Below the pieces are notes generated by a model, which had not been told where the DNA came from, searched no databases, and worked only from the letters and a program-made list of their open reading frames with translations. DNA of 64,000 nt. Source: Taenia hydatigena. Lineage: Eukaryota > Platyhelminthes > Cestoda > Cyclophyllidea > Taeniidae. The stretch spans positions 19,880,369 to 19,944,368 of the forward strand of contig JADWOT020000005.1 of assembly GCA_036345935.2 (NCBI GenBank), read 5' to 3'. A program made the translations under genes and the position numbers. Positions 1-14,100 of the stretch are shown here, piece after piece (within the stretch, counting starts at the first letter, position 1; each line of letters begins with the position of its first letter).

Positions 1-3000
1 ATCGACTAGAAAAGTTTCATGCCGAGGATGCCTTTAAGCTCCATTCAAATAGCAAAGAATGAACTCCAACAAACCCATAGGTACTGTATAGGGATGGTAT
101 TATTTGACAATCAACCCTTAAGGCTGTTGAGCACGATTTCACACTCACCCCAGAAGCTTGCTTAAACTGAAGTGAATGGAAAGAGGACATCAGTACTTAT
201 GTCGACAACTGCAGCCTTGTCCTTAAGTGCACCTATCTCTCCAGTTGCTGTCTTTGTTCAGACAAACAGAGAGAGAGAGAGATAGGTGACCACGACAAAG
301 CACTGATCGCCTCCAGTGCAGCGTGCGAAAGCGAGTTTTAACCGCGAAGCCATCGACATTCAGAGACCTAGCTTGCGTGACTCAAGGATTTACTCGATGA
401 ATGACGGACAGTGGCCTCACAGATCACTGTACAAAGCAGTATCCACTCCATTAACAATGGTTGATATTTCCCATTTCAAAGGTAGACAATCGAAGTAGCT
501 CCGTGAGATCGATTCGTTAAAGAGGAAAGCGAAGTTGGCATCGGTAGAGCCCATGCTTTCTGATCGTTCTGTGTGTTATACAAATGACCAAAGTCCAGTG
601 TGACGGAGTCGACATTGACTGCGGTCATGGTGTACATCAAAATGCAAATACTTATTCATTTTAGGGGTGAATCCGAATACCAACATGCCTCTCCATCTGC
701 TCCGTGTATCTCAGTCGTACTGTTCAATGTCTATAAATTTTATTGCATACTTGGCGATTTCTACGGACTCATCCGTCCAGTAGCATTTGTCCAGTGTTCC
801 GTTTCACTACTCAGTGTACTTGGTACAACCAAACGCTGAATTTGAATTTCACTGTCACCCCGTGTCTTAAAATTGTTAGGACGGAAATGGCGCAAATTTT
901 TTAGTGATCTGGCCAACAACATCTAGTGTGTCCATTGCTAACGACACACCAGACGCCCATTTGTGTGGTTTGCCATGCCCTCTTCCTCCTTGCAAATGTT
1001 CTCCAATTTGTTGATTGCCACTAGCTTGGCACTGCTGTCAGTAGTTGTTACTGGTGTGCCCATTACCCTATGAGAATAGCCTGCTTATTTGCAAGTAATT
1101 CTCTCTTCCTTCTGGGAATGATGGATTCTCGGATGATAAAAGGGATACTTCTGCTCTTAGCCGAAGCTTAGGCGATTAGAAAGGATTTTTTGTGGGAAGA
1201 GGAGCAAATGAATTTTAAATTTAAGCCCACGAATGGCATCTTCTTTTGAGAGACATTTTGAAATACCACTAAAAAAGGAAGCAATTTCTTTAGTCTTTTT
1301 GTCGTTTGATTTAAGGCAATTAAAAATGAAAATCTGCATGTTTACAGTCCAATTTACAAGGTTGCATTAACAAACTTTTTTTAATTGGAAGATATTTAGA
1401 AATTATTTCATAAATTTGTACCATATAATAAAAACTGTTTCATATACTACTTCAAAAGAGAGTTCAGCTACTCATCGTAGAAACTATTTCTCCATTTCTC
1501 GTCATCAAAAGAAACGGAGAAGCATTTTTTGTTAAAGCCGCCAAACGATCGGGTGGACCTCTTGTCAGCTTAAGATGACAGGCCGGTGATCGATCCTCAA
1601 GCTCTCCTAGACTTACATAATTCAAATCCTCCCAACACCAAGTGTGTGGCTTAATATTAGGGGTATGGGTGTTCTGTACTGGCAGTCTTCTATCTTTCTG
1701 CCGACAGCTATTAAAAAAGGTTATGGACTCATATGTTTGCAGGGCTTAGGAGAGATCAATGTCCTAAGATCCCCATACCCTGAACCAGTCTTAGAAATAG
1801 CCCTTGATACGACCACTTAGGCTATTCGATATTCGCCTTTCCATCATCGAAACTGACAAGCCTTCTATGGATGTCTTGGATGATCCTTAAGTCAACGAAA
1901 TAGAGGTTAGGTGTCCTGACGTCGTATAGACCATTCATCCGTGTCATCAGATAAAGAGGCGACTGTAGGCTGAAACAGGTAAACTGTGAGAAAGTGTACC
2001 TCAAGACATGGAGGTGAAGGTAAAGTTAAGAACAGAAATAAGTAATCTTGATTGAAATCAGTTACTTACCGTCGATGTCTAAGGCAGTATTTAGCTGGTT
2101 CCAATATTCTCGATTTTCCCTTAAGGGAATTCACTAGAGCACAGAGCAGACACCCTACCAATCAAGCCGTTTTTTTGAGAGGTCTAAAATTAGAAATTAC
2201 TTTTCCATCTTTTCTCCTGTCAAAATTTCTTAGCAAAAGGAAAGTGCTGATCAGAGCTAGTCGGCAAGGAATGTCTACCCGGTGACCTGCAGTGGGAAGC
2301 AACTTCCCTTTATCATGGTTACCGGACGGACAATCCGTACAGACTGAGCTGGACTGGATTTGAAGGAAGTAACGGCGAGTTCTCATGCAATGATGTAAGG
2401 GGCGTTGTTCAGTGGGCAAATATCTACCCGGTGATCCTCCTTTCTGTCTATTTCCATTGACTTGATGGGAAAGTTGGCTGGATTACCGGGAAGATAAACC
2501 CACTGATCAAGCCGTTAGATGCATGAAATAGAATAGAGAGTTGGGAGTGGGCATATGCGAGGAGAAATAAAAACATACATTGAGCCAATGGGCTCAAACA
2601 TTTATTTACCCATTCAAGACTACAGAACTGTGCCGCTGTTTGTACAACCGGCGCCATGATTCAACACGCTTGATGTAAACTGAACTAGACCCATTTGAAG
2701 CGAAAGATGGCGCTTGTGTTATTGGAAGTTCAGACTTGCCTTGTAAAGAAAAATGCTACAATTCATGCAATCCAAAGTAACGGCAAGAAGGCACCAAGAG
2801 CATACGCGGAGCACAGAAGGTCCACTTACCATTCAGCACCAGGCGAAGCCCAAAATCCGATCTGGAGGCTAATGGAGGTGTCTTTTATACACTATGCCTG
2901 TGCTAAGTGTTTTAGGTCACCGCACACCTAACTAACCAATCAGCACACTGGAAGGTGCCATTGGGTCGTTAATCAAGAGTGGTGAAGTGCATGCCCTTAA

Positions 3001-3345
3001 CTCTACTCTTCCACCAATCACGTGCACGAATTGGCACATCCACACACGTATGCACGTGCATGCACGAACGATTGGGGTGAGGCGGAAAGTTCATTTTGTG
3101 GACACGTTCCGATGTCCTGAGGTTCTCCAATAAAAGTACCTCAGCATAAAAACTGGAAGGCTGACCCAACAAAAGTACAGCTGTGGTGAGAAAAACAAAA
3201 TGCAAAGGCTTAAATTTAAGGCGGTAGTCTCTGATTAAATGGAAATAATCACAGCAACGACAATTGTCGCAATTACGGTAGAGCAAGTTCAGTGGGAAGG
3301 CAAGATAGACAGATAGCGAGCGAGATGGCTGAATGGATGAATAGG

Positions 3346-3360
3346 TGGATGGATGGATGG
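3346..3360. repeat. GGAT tetranucleotide microsatellite
   Basis: A short uninterrupted run of GGAT units is visible. It has no associated gene and is of the size expected from replication slippage. Confidence 0.7.
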
Positions 3361-6300
3361 TAGAATAGGCAACCTCTTCCATCTCATTTCCATACGATTT
3401 GCTTAAATTACCGGAAATATGGGGCGTAATGAGGGATGAATTTCACTGGAATTGGTTTCGATTGATCTTAGCCAAAGTACTCCAAACTTTGGCCAAATTT
3501 GCCAGCATCAATTGCTGAAAGAGTGCGGAGCACTTTAAGACACTACCATCTTTTAAGGTTTTCTTCTTGGTTCCGGCGTCAATATGCCGTGTAATTACCG
3601 CTTTCGGAGAAGTGTGATCCAGCCAAATTGGTTAAAGAACTTTCAAGTGCATTTCTCTTTATCCGTCCGGGGGCAAAATTTTCAAGCGATTTCCAGCAAT
3701 CTTTACTGAAATTGGTAAAGATACATAAAATGAAGGGGGTTTGTTTGCAAGCATGCATCGTAAAATGGAGGCAGGAATGCACTGATGTTCTACCAGCCTT
3801 TGCCTGCATTTTAACTCAACCTCTTTTCAAAAGGTGTTGTTTGGACCTAACGAATGTGAGTCAAAGTGTTGTGCTTCACATATACTTCATGTCAGCCTGT
3901 TCTAAATCTGCGGAGATCACGTGTCCAACTTGAAATGTTTCAAACAATGAGTTTGGCTTGAGTGATAAGCCACCGAGGCCCTGTTACCGACAGCATGATC
4001 CCCTCTTTACTCGAGGCACACTTCAGAGCGATTTCGCGAACTGTTTTGATGCAGTGACGCGACGCTTTAACTAATTACATAATAATATCGTCACATTTAC
4101 AGCTTGTGTATTAAAGTGGCTCCACTGGACGCTAGGATCGTGACGCCCTCGAAGTGCCTTTCCAAGTTTTCCACCAGTGATTAATCGGTTGTTGTCAAAA
4201 TAACTACATTGCTTCCTATTTCTGCAACCATTTTGGGGATTTAAAGTGGATGGCTTTTTGGGTGGGTCTGTTGACACCTGTCCTAAGGCTAGAATAAGGT
4301 TCTCTGCATTGAAAAAGCCTGCGGATTTAGGGTTATGTTAATGGTGACCTCGAACGCAATCCGCGTGCGATCAGCGGTGACCTTAACGGCTGGTAAAAAG
4401 TGCAAGTGTGTGCACTTCCATAATTTTGCTTCTCAGCATTTACCCGGCGACCTTAGTGGGCACAAATCCGCTGTATTCCTACTTCGCCGTCACTAAGTAA
4501 ATGCAAATGGAAAAGGAAAATTAGCGCAGTTTTGAAGTAGAGAATCTTTTTAACCTGTTCACCATGCTTGGAGGACACCAGCTGCAGTTATTATCTCCCA
4601 AAAGCCAAGCGTACGAAAGTTTCTGCCTGGGAAAAGGAGGTCAGGTGTCACAAATTGGGTTTCATTCAGAGCTTTGCTTTTAGAGTAAAATGATTTAAGG
4701 GACGGACGTCTTGTGCTTCCCACTCAAGGCAAATGGATAGCTCAGGTAGTAAGTAGGTGAACAGCGACACAAGGCTCATCACTGGAATAGTCGCATCGCG
4801 AGAGCTAGTTTATCTTAAGTGTCAACACCAAACGATGGCGTGGCGCTTACTCTCACCAGAAACGTGCCAGTATTATGTGAGAAAATACACGGAAATTACT
4901 TAATGCCAATTCAGGGTGGCCGCTGGTGATGAATGATTGCTTTATATTGTGATTAGATTTATGTTTAGAAATCTAAAAAAGTAAACTACAAAGAGGGGGA
5001 TGTCTCCACAATCTCAAAGATTTCAGTCGTTTCGCCAAGTAACAAGGCATTTGCATTTTTCGAATCGATATAATCTGTAACCGGAGACCTATCCCATGAC
5101 GTTTGTAGGAAACGTCATTTTGATCAAAAGCACTACGATATACTAGTTGTTGATTCATGTTTTCCCATATTATTAAAGAATCGCCTAATTTTCTCTGCAA
5201 TTATACACACCCTCACATTGTGCGTATCACTGAGCAAATTTGTGACACTTTTCCTAAATGCATTAATCATCAGATTCTGTTTACAAACTGCTCTCAGTTC
5301 TACGGTATTTGTTTCCCCTTATTAAAGTGCTGACTGAAATTCAAAGCCGCAAGTGAAAATGAAAATTCAGGTATTGCTTTAATTTTTTACATTTTTTTCA
5401 CATTTTTAATGTTTGTCTAAGAAAGGTATGCACTATTCCGAGACTCTCAGAAGAGTTGAGGCCACTGGCATGACCTGGAGACCAGCCACCGAGCGGAGGT
5501 GCAACCTGTGGAGCCCACATAATCAAACGCAAAGCTGAACAAATCATTAAAACATTACATACTCCCCCTCCCCTTTTGAGCGCCCTTCGTCGTGCTTCCC
5601 CTGTTCAACCACTCGAAGCCGGTGTCTAAAAATTACCCGTATATCAGTCGTACCAGTCATTGATTTCGTGAGCAATCGTGATGACTTTCATTTCCAACAT
5701 CATTGATGCGTCTTAGCGATTCCATTGGATTTTCAGCTTCGACCTTTTGTAAAGTGTACTGGGAAAGAGAAAATTGGCTGTCCTCATACAGTCGGAAACA
5801 GGACCCTGCTCTCCTACGAGGCCATCTTGCGCTCCCACCCCTAGTCATAAAAATACAGGCATAAAAACAGGGTAATTTGGTCAAGGTGGAGATTAAAGTA
5901 GCCGCATGGAAATTATGTTTCGCGTCACCACCTCCCCTTTACTTTTCTTCTAGTTCAACTCTGTCTAGCCAAACATGCCGAAGCTTCATCCAGCTAGTAA
6001 AGACATGGAGGAGGTATTGCGTGTTCAACTATAGTTGAACAGCTTCAAGCCTCCCGTTAGGAGACTCTCTCGATATACGCTCCTTTTCTGTCACGTGAAG
6101 ATTTCAGTCTCTGATAATAGAAATGAGAATAGATGCCTCCAAGGATCAAGTTTTTTAGCTGCTGCCGGCGATGCGGCATCCAAGCCTTCAAGAAGGCTTG
6201 GGACCAGAAGCATGGATTAGTTCAGTGTGCGGAGACCTATGGATTAGTTTAAGCAAACGAATAAGCTAACACCTATAACGAACTATAGAGTTATGGATTT

Positions 6301-9300
6301 CAACCACCTTTATCTATAACTAACTAAAGGTCTTCAATTCTTCATCGAATCGGTGAGAAATTCTGTCGCTTACAGGTGTCGGGTCACTACTTTTAACAGT
6401 TTTAAGCAAAAACACTACTTTTCATAATCAGTAGAACATCATTCAGCAATAAAAAATGACCAACAAGAGCATTGCGGTCAAACCAAAAAGTTAATTGGTG
6501 CGAAATTCTTTTTTTGGAAGTGAAATAAAACATGTGTCATTTAGTTGCTTGAATGAAATAAAATACAGTTTGTCGAAGGAATATTAATGCCTGAGAAGGT
6601 TCTGTCTTCTTAAACTCAAAATTTTCTGCAGATAGTTAATTATCCAAAAAAATTTTTAATATTGCCGTGGGTCCTGCCGCCAAGTTCAACACACTCCAAT
6701 AAACTAAAAATAAACAAATTGACTTCTCCAAAACCAAAACATTGGTGCGCAAAGGTTAGTTAAATGTCCAATTATCCGCTAACCCAGACTGCACCAAACA
6801 CAACCAGATTCAGTCTCTGTCGACCTTTCGCATCAATACTAACGATAAAGAAGGCCGATTGAAACTGCAGAATAATAAAGGGGACAAATCCGATTGTGCT
6901 CAAATCCTTCAAAACCCTTGTACTAAATGAGCGCGGTTCTCCACAGCTCAACAACTTCTACCTCGCCAATTTTGCTTTCACTCTGCCCCCCTCTCCCTCC
7001 TCCCCACCCACGATGACTTAGTCACTAAAAGAGGTGCTAATTTCGCTATAGCAAAAACCTGACAGTGTGCACTCACTGCTGGACCTACCGCTGATCCCTC
7101 CAATCGATCAGCTACAACGTAGGTGCTATATCGATTTGCAATAATTGCACTTTATCAAATGCAGGTGGGTTGCTAGTACTACCTCTACTCTGCAATTCTC
7201 CTTCGGAGACCAAATAGTCCTTTTAAAAGGAAAATTTATGAAGAACAGACCTGTTTTAAGGGGTCTCTAAAATTAGAATCTAAAAGTGTTTTGGTAAACA
7301 TTCCGCCCGCGTTTTATGCAAAGACATTTTCAAAAGGATTGACCTTGAAGATGTCAAAACGTCAACAAATTCAATTAGCTCTAACTCGTCTTTCATTAGT
7401 TGACCAATCAATTGCTTAATATCATAAAGATTTCATTTGTTTTCATAAACTTGACAGATCAAAGCATTTCCAATTATGAAATGATGAGTTTTTTAATAAC
7501 TTACTGAAGGACTGGGTGTGGGCGTAACTCCAGTCAGTAGGTCATGCGTGGGCAAGCGCATAATTCACGAAATTATCAGAGTATCCCCTAATCGCTTCCT
7601 AATTTTGAATGCTTTCCCACACTGGGTTCAGGGTTGACCATCGATCTTAAATCGGAAGGCAGACGCAAAGTGAGCCATGGAGACAATTCCACTGTCTCTT
7701 GTATCTCGTCCTATCTATAGTCTGCAATTTACCAACATAATACCGTCTAAGGCTAGACGATCCCTGGTGGTTGCAGCACTTGCCTCAAATTGGAGCCATT
7801 CATTGGACGATAAATCCTAAAGAAGGTCCACAACGTCGATATCCTGCATCAACCATGCCCAACCAGCTATCTGGTCCTCATGCAGCCGCTATTTATACAT
7901 AGTTTCGGTTTTAGTCATTAACAGCCGTCTTTTGGATTACAAATTTGGATGCGTGTCAAACGTAAACACCAATTCAATCCGCCTGTTTGAGGTCCTGGCA
8001 GATGGAGCCGCTGTCATTAAGTTAAGTTTTGCTGACTACAAAAACCAGGACAAATGTCTACTTTGGGGTGAGTCTGCTTTGCTACCACCTACAGTGGGAC
8101 GCCCCAAGAGCTCTCTGAATTTGTAATTATTCATGCCAATACGGTGGGGGAGAAATAGGAGGTTAGGGATAGATGTATCCTCAGTGGATAATGAGGGATT
8201 CTCGTGGCCAAGCGTAGCAAACCATTTTGCGTCCAAGGCTAGTCATTATGAAGGCTAGTTATCAATAAGGTTATGCTAAAAATAATCAGTGATGGCGTAT
8301 ATCAACCGCAGATCGCGTACCGCAATCCATTAATTGCATCAGGAGAATTAGGCACTTTTGCTGGAACGAAAATGAAATTGAACAGAAAAGTAAGAGGCAG
8401 TGATAAATGCTACGTTTTCAACCTGTCTGTGTCAATTGATCACTGAATGCAAATTATCTCCTAAAAATGACGGCAAAATTGAAAACCTCTCCATTAAGTT
8501 ATACAGAAGGTACATTTTTACTAAAATTGACTGCACAAAGAAAATAAACGCCTTTCACAAGAGTCAACTTTCCCACCACTTTCTAAAACCTTTAATTAGA
8601 TAAACATCGATCTCTGATAATCAATTAAAGAACAATGACCACCTGGAGGCAATTAACTTGACAGATGCGTTTTACTTGCTCGAACAATTTCAAGAGCAAA
8701 GACAAAGAAAGCATTAAGTGAACTCACGAGAAAAGTAAAGATGCCATTTGGTTTTTTGGTAGTAAGTTTGCATCTATGTTAGTAAGTAGTGTGTTCGCAT
8801 CAATGCTAAAAGATAATTCTGTCCCGTGATATATAGCTGTATAATAAGTACACATTATAATAAATTTGCAATGATCCAACTTGCCCGGTTTTTAATTTGG
8901 CATGACTAGGACGCCTCCTCATGATCGCCCCATTCTATTTATTTGAAGTTAGACTCTTGGGGAGAAAGAGCCAGAAAAGAAGGCATAAAAGTAGCACTAG
9001 AGGGAAGCGAAAGCTGCCATACTGCCGGTGGAGACTGCTTTAACAATGATATGCGACAGGATTAGTGCACCGTTTTTGATATTTGATTGAATGAACGCAG
9101 ACTTCGATGGACGAAATGACAATTTGTAGCGATCTGTAGAGACCTGCAAAAACCGTGCACTATGTAATGCAGACGGGTGTCAATTCGTCAACGCGATGTT
9201 AAACAAATCTGTTTTAGGTAAAATCCATTCATTCTAATTCCTGTGCGCCAAGAAGCAACTTTCTGCCACTCATTCCACACTCCCACGTTACGCATCCTCA

Positions 9301-9995
9301 TCTCCACCAGACTCTACTCGCCCTGGGTGAAGGCCAAAATAAAAGCAATTTTGGCTGAAATCTTCCCCTTAACCAACTGAGCACGACACATCCTAGAGAT
9401 GGACGAGAAAAGTCACCTCAGAGACACCCAGAAGCCGAGAACCTGCTGAGTGGAGAAGTCGACCTCGCCTTACACCAGAATGTAGAACGGGAGAGAAACA
9501 GATCATTAAAAAAAGGAATCTAAGTTATTGAGATTGAATTTCGTTGCGCTTTCTGAGGGAAAACACCTTGAAAGTGCGCTTTTGAATTTCTGCTGAGTCG
9601 TGAAGGATCCGCGGACAATCTTGAGTAAGATCATAAGCTGAAACAAGCGCATACCCGGGCAACCGTTCAGACATCAACGCGACCCGAGTCACTTTCAGCA
9701 CCCAAAGGACGTTGCTGAGACACAAAAACCACCATTGGCGACAGAATTGGGACTTAGATAGGCTCACCAATCATTCCATATGGCCATAATAAAGCTCCTT
9801 CCAGACTCACTCATCCCATCACCTACACGAGGGGATTTCCGGGCACAACGCCACAGAATGAACACCGAGGCTCGGTCTACTGCTCTACTGATGATGACCT
9901 AATTCACTAATTTGAACTAGACTTGCAAAAGCCTTCAGTGGAGAGCCACCCGAGACGTTGGAAAAAAAAAACAGAATTAATAAAAATGTAAATTC

Positions 9996-10006
9996 TTTAA
10001 TTTAAT
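9996..10006 (-). promoter_or_regulatory. Candidate ATTAAA polyadenylation signal of REC8
   Basis: Read on the minus strand, two overlapping ATTAAA hexamers lie about 55-65 bases after the REC8 stop codon. ATTAAA is the commonest variant of AATAAA. The surrounding DNA is A/T rich, so a chance match is possible. If real, the REC8 3' UTR is very short. Confidence 0.35.
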
Positions 10007-10061
10007 TTAGGCTAAAAAAGACACACAATAAACCTTAAATGGCATGGGGAAGGATCCTCTC

Positions 10062-11152
10062 TTAGTGAGAATCCAATGGGCTTATAAAAATTTCCTCAAA
10101 CGCTGCAGCTTGAGAGACCCGAACACGACCCTTCTTCAGGAGGCCTAAAAATCACCACAAAAAGTGGTCAAGCTGTTGACAAGAGATGAAGGAGAGGAGT
10201 TAAACGCAAAAAGTAAGTACAGAGAAGGTGATGGAAGGCTTTGGCGACTTGCTTCCGAGTACTGGAGGGCGCTAGAAGTCGAGAAAATCCCATCGTTGTT
10301 TCGCCGCACCCGTAAACTTTTTGGACAGTGCTGACAGGGAAGAAGGTAGCGCGATAATGAAGATAAAGAACGGGAGGAAGAAGAGGAGAAAAGAAAGCGC
10401 AACACTACCTCCAAAGTACTGATTCATTGGCATAGAAAGCAGGCACACCAGCAAAAGGCTGTGAAGACATCGGAGGTGCTGAATTTTTAGAAAAAAGGGG
10501 AAATAAATACTCTAATGTTACTCAAATGTTGTTATGATCAAAATGTGACAGAAAAGAACACTTCTGCCCAAACTACGTCATACTAGATAGACGTTAATTC
10601 CAGCTTTTGAAAGGGTCTAGTTTGAAGGGCCGAACCCCATGATATCGTTCACAATTCCTTCCAAATGATCCGTGATTCCCCTAATAACCATCGAACGACA
10701 GAAGGCGCATACAAGTTGGCAATTTGACGGTCTTATCAACATAAATACATATAAATTTGTCGAAACATTCCGGTTTTTTGCTCCTGGAAGCAAAGGGCTT
10801 CGCATTCCGCGATAACCTCATGATTCCGTGGGAAAAGGACCAGGAAAAGGAATTGACGGCTGTTTAAGCGATTATAAGTGTTTCGAGGAGCTTTCTGCGG
10901 TTCGCAAACTTTTCTCACCAAGGCGAAAATCCACACGAGGCTACGAAGTCTTCCCCGATAGCCTAAATGTTGCAGACATTAATCGATTTGAACCCATCGG
11001 TATCCGTGATTGTCCACCGCCATAGAAACGACTTTAACTCACCCTTGCAGTCCCTCAAACTTCCAGTGCGACTAGCATATAGAACTAAACACTTCGCAAC
11101 CTACCTTCAACCACTGACGCTAGCTGTCCTTCTTCCAGGTGGGGAGGTGGAA
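10062..11152 (-). CDS. REC8: REC8 exons 16-19: C-terminal winged-helix domain (SMC1 head binding)
   Basis: Exon 17 (11043-11071) gives HWKFEGLQ, matching the W...GLQ helix of RAD21. Exon 18 (10221-10330) gives TVQKVYGCGETTMGFSRLL and TRKQVAKAFHHLL, and exon 19 (10062-10144) gives LLKKGRVRVSQAAAFEEI and the stop. Together they reproduce the kleisin winged helix that sits on the SMC1 ATPase head. Introns 17 and 18 (712 and 76 bp) are phase-consistent. Exon 16 (11115-11152) uses a TCA|GTGGTT donor and leaves a 43-bp intron. A better-looking AAG|GTAGGT donor ten bases downstream would break the frame, so this one junction needs a transcript. Confidence 0.82.
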
Positions 11153-14100
11153 CTACAAAACCAACATTAAAAAATCCATTAAATGCTTATTAAAACCCTT
11201 CACTGAACACCTTCATCGAGATTCTGACTCACCCTCAGATGCTACCAGAGTCGTCTCCTGAAGTAGTGGTGGCTCTTTTGGAAGTGGAAGCATCTCCTCC
11301 TCCGGAATGGTGATACTCTGAGTCGACGCAGGCACGCGAAGACTGCGCCCTTCCTGTTCCTGTTCTTGGCTGGAGGGGGTTCGCACCAGGCCCAGAGAAG
11401 AGACACGGGGAGCAAAGAGGCCCGAGAACTGCTCACTCACAGTACCACGAGCCTCTTCACGGGAGGATTCCGTCACCGACTCGCGGATACTGCCCAGATT
11501 GGAGCGAGAGGCACGACCAGAAAGAGGGCAAGAGTCTTCCAGTGGCATTGACTCACACAGACGACGCTTTGCACGCCATAGCTACAAAGGAGAAATTGCA
11601 GCAGATGGGAATGTTAATGAAACTGCTTACTCCATTAATTACTCAACTCTTCTACCCTTTTATTGAAAGCATTCAAGTCGAGCTGGTTGGAAGCAGATGC
11701 TCATAGGCACTTAAATTGATGTTAAAAAGAGACACCAACCTCGCTCAGCGTTCGACAAATGGCCAATTCCCAATTCGCAGGCAGCGCGAGCAATCGATCG
11801 ACGTAGAACGATCTCGCACGTCTTGGATGTGCTTCTGAAGCTCCGGGGGCGAGAGCCTCCGCTCTCGTTCGCAGGTTATCATGACCCGTCTCAATGTTCT
11901 TCATAATCTCGGCCTTCGAGAGCTGAAGCACTTCATCTTTTATCAAGTAGCAGGTGCGACGACGACGACGACGACGACGTGATGGGAGGACTTGTGCATC
12001 TGGAGCGAACAGCTGGGAGAGGTGAAGAGCCCCCATGGTCACCTGTGGCGGTTTTGACCTAGTCGAAAGTAAATGCCAATTTGTTGGTGACTTCTTTAGT
12101 GACTGCGAGATGCTCAAGGCATTCCAGAACTTTTAAACTTACAATGAGCATGTATTTTCAGAAAGGGGGCAATAGTTATCTTCAATTAAGCATGTGACCG
12201 CGCATGATCTTCACTTCCTATAGATTATAATCACCATATCTCGATGGGCAAAAGGTTTAATTTATCAGAATCTTGCTAAAAAATATACCATACCTGTACA
12301 TCTAGAACCTTGTGAATAGTTTTGATGACAAAAACATCATGCACAAATGTCAGAGCAAGAGGAAAACTGTCCCCCAATTGGGAAATCTGTAGACAGCCAA
12401 AAGAGGGCTTATTGAAGCCACATATTTGGCGATCATCCTAATCCCGTGATCCACAAGAAAGCTAACAATTGAAGCGACAGCGGGCTTGGAAGCGTCAATT
12501 ATGGAGCTGCGTGTAGTGTCCCTTTTAAAAATGTGTGACCCCTTGGGTCTTGTGTAGGGTGAATGTCATTTTAACAGCCTCTTGAGGGGATAGTAGTTCA
12601 GTTACGAATTGTCTGCTCCCGCTATTTAAGGTGAGAAGCACCCTAGAAGGGCGAGATTCGCAGGCTTATCCGTTAACATCCCATATAGGCCCATTCTCAA
12701 TTGGGATCCTTACAACAAAGGAAGGGCTAGCTACTGAGCTTTATGGATGACATCGTGAGGGAATTATGTAGCCTTTATTCGCAGTCCGAACGTTGACTAA
12801 CATTGAACAATTATTCAAACTGCTTGCTAAATCGGCGGTTGCTTGTGATAAATGGGAACTATCGTGTAAATAATATAGCCCTCAAGGAAAAATATCCATA
12901 TCAGAAGCTGACCTTGAGGAGAGGACAGGGTTCTCAAGCCAATCACTACTTTGAGACTGGCAGCGGCGTAGTCAACCTGACCTCGCCATTAACAATGACC
13001 TATTATTTGACCTTTCACCTCGACGTAGGATTCGTAAAATGAAAAAGGCAAAAAGAATAATTGCTGGTCAAAAAAGCCGATAAAACATGACGCACTTGAC
13101 GGCTGAAGAGGCAGCACAAGGTCGTGGACACCCGAGGTCAAGGGATGCGTTATGAATTGACATGTCTTTGGCGTCAACCTCAGCATACGCACGCCGACGC
13201 TTTGGACTGGTACCTTGAAAAGCACCCTCATTGGGTTGGAGACTGAAGGAGCAAGGAAAATAATGCTTGGGTTCGTAATTCCTAAGGATTTACATCAGCA
13301 TGGATTTGCTAATAAACTCACCCCTCATGTGTGGGTGATTTTGTCGAGGCAGCCCCAGGAACTTGACCCCTGTAAAGGGGCAAAAGGACATGAAGCCGAT
13401 GGATTTTTAACAAAAAATAGACATTTATTTACAAAGAAATGTTGCTCGCAGGAAAAGGGGGACAGTCGTACAGCATCTGCCCTCCACGGGGTGACAACAA
13501 GCACAGAATAAATTAATTTTGGGTTCAATGCAGGGTGAGCACAAGGGAGGGCAATTAACCCCATCACCTCCGTTGAACCCCTGGGAGAGAACGACCAGTA
13601 CCTAAATTTCATATCCAGAATCCATGAAAGCCGGAAGTTTGCAAGGTGAAATGAGTTTTTGATATATATCCCCTACCATAGGTTGATCAGATTAACTGAA
13701 TGCTACCTTTCCAAAGAGAATTAAAAGAGTACAACTTTGAGATGACAGTCGGCATGCATTGCAGAGTTCCGTTGAAGTACAGAGCGTCGGTACCCTACTA
13801 TGGACTAAAGAACCAAATCTGAAAACTAGTATGATGTAAGGTGATTAAATGCGTTAAGTCGATTTCTACAAAATAAGCTATCCACGGGAGTCATGTGAAG
13901 ATATTGTACCTACTCAATTACACATCTCCTATCCACAAATGAAACCTGATCGAAGTGCAATAAACTGACTACCGAGAAGGCCAAGCCTAGGAGAGATCAA
14001 CATTTGATCTGCCGTTAGGTGAAACCGGAAGACTCGTCTCCATCACCTTTGCAGACCCCCAATGTTAGAAGGTGAATCCGAATGCCGGAAAAGCAAAGTT

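Larger units (their letters stand above)
1..10061. other. Intergenic stretch, no gene supported
   Basis: Both strands were read for long frames, splice-bounded exons and recognisable protein motifs, and nothing holds together. The open frames here are short (the longest is 137 codons at 2969-3382 on the minus strand) and show no family motif, no consistent splice sites and no partner exons. There are short simple-sequence patches (a GA run near 270-285 and a GGAT run near 3346-3360). I see no tRNA-like B box or recognisable transposon protein. Regulatory DNA or very diverged repeats could be present but cannot be called by eye. Confidence 0.5.

Noticed and set aside
2969..3382. 137-codon minus open frame
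   Set aside because: Includes a GGAT microsatellite at its start and has no motif or splice partner.
10736..10962. Minus frame GYRGRLRSLVWIFAL... as the last REC8 exon
   Set aside because: It fits phase after an exon ending at 11104, but a much better kleisin C-terminus (TRKQVAKAFHHLL and LLKKGRVRVSQ) is found further on at 10062-10330.
11085..11104. A 20-bp intron between REC8 exons
   Set aside because: Too short for splicing, and the resulting peptide does not match the conserved GLQ helix.
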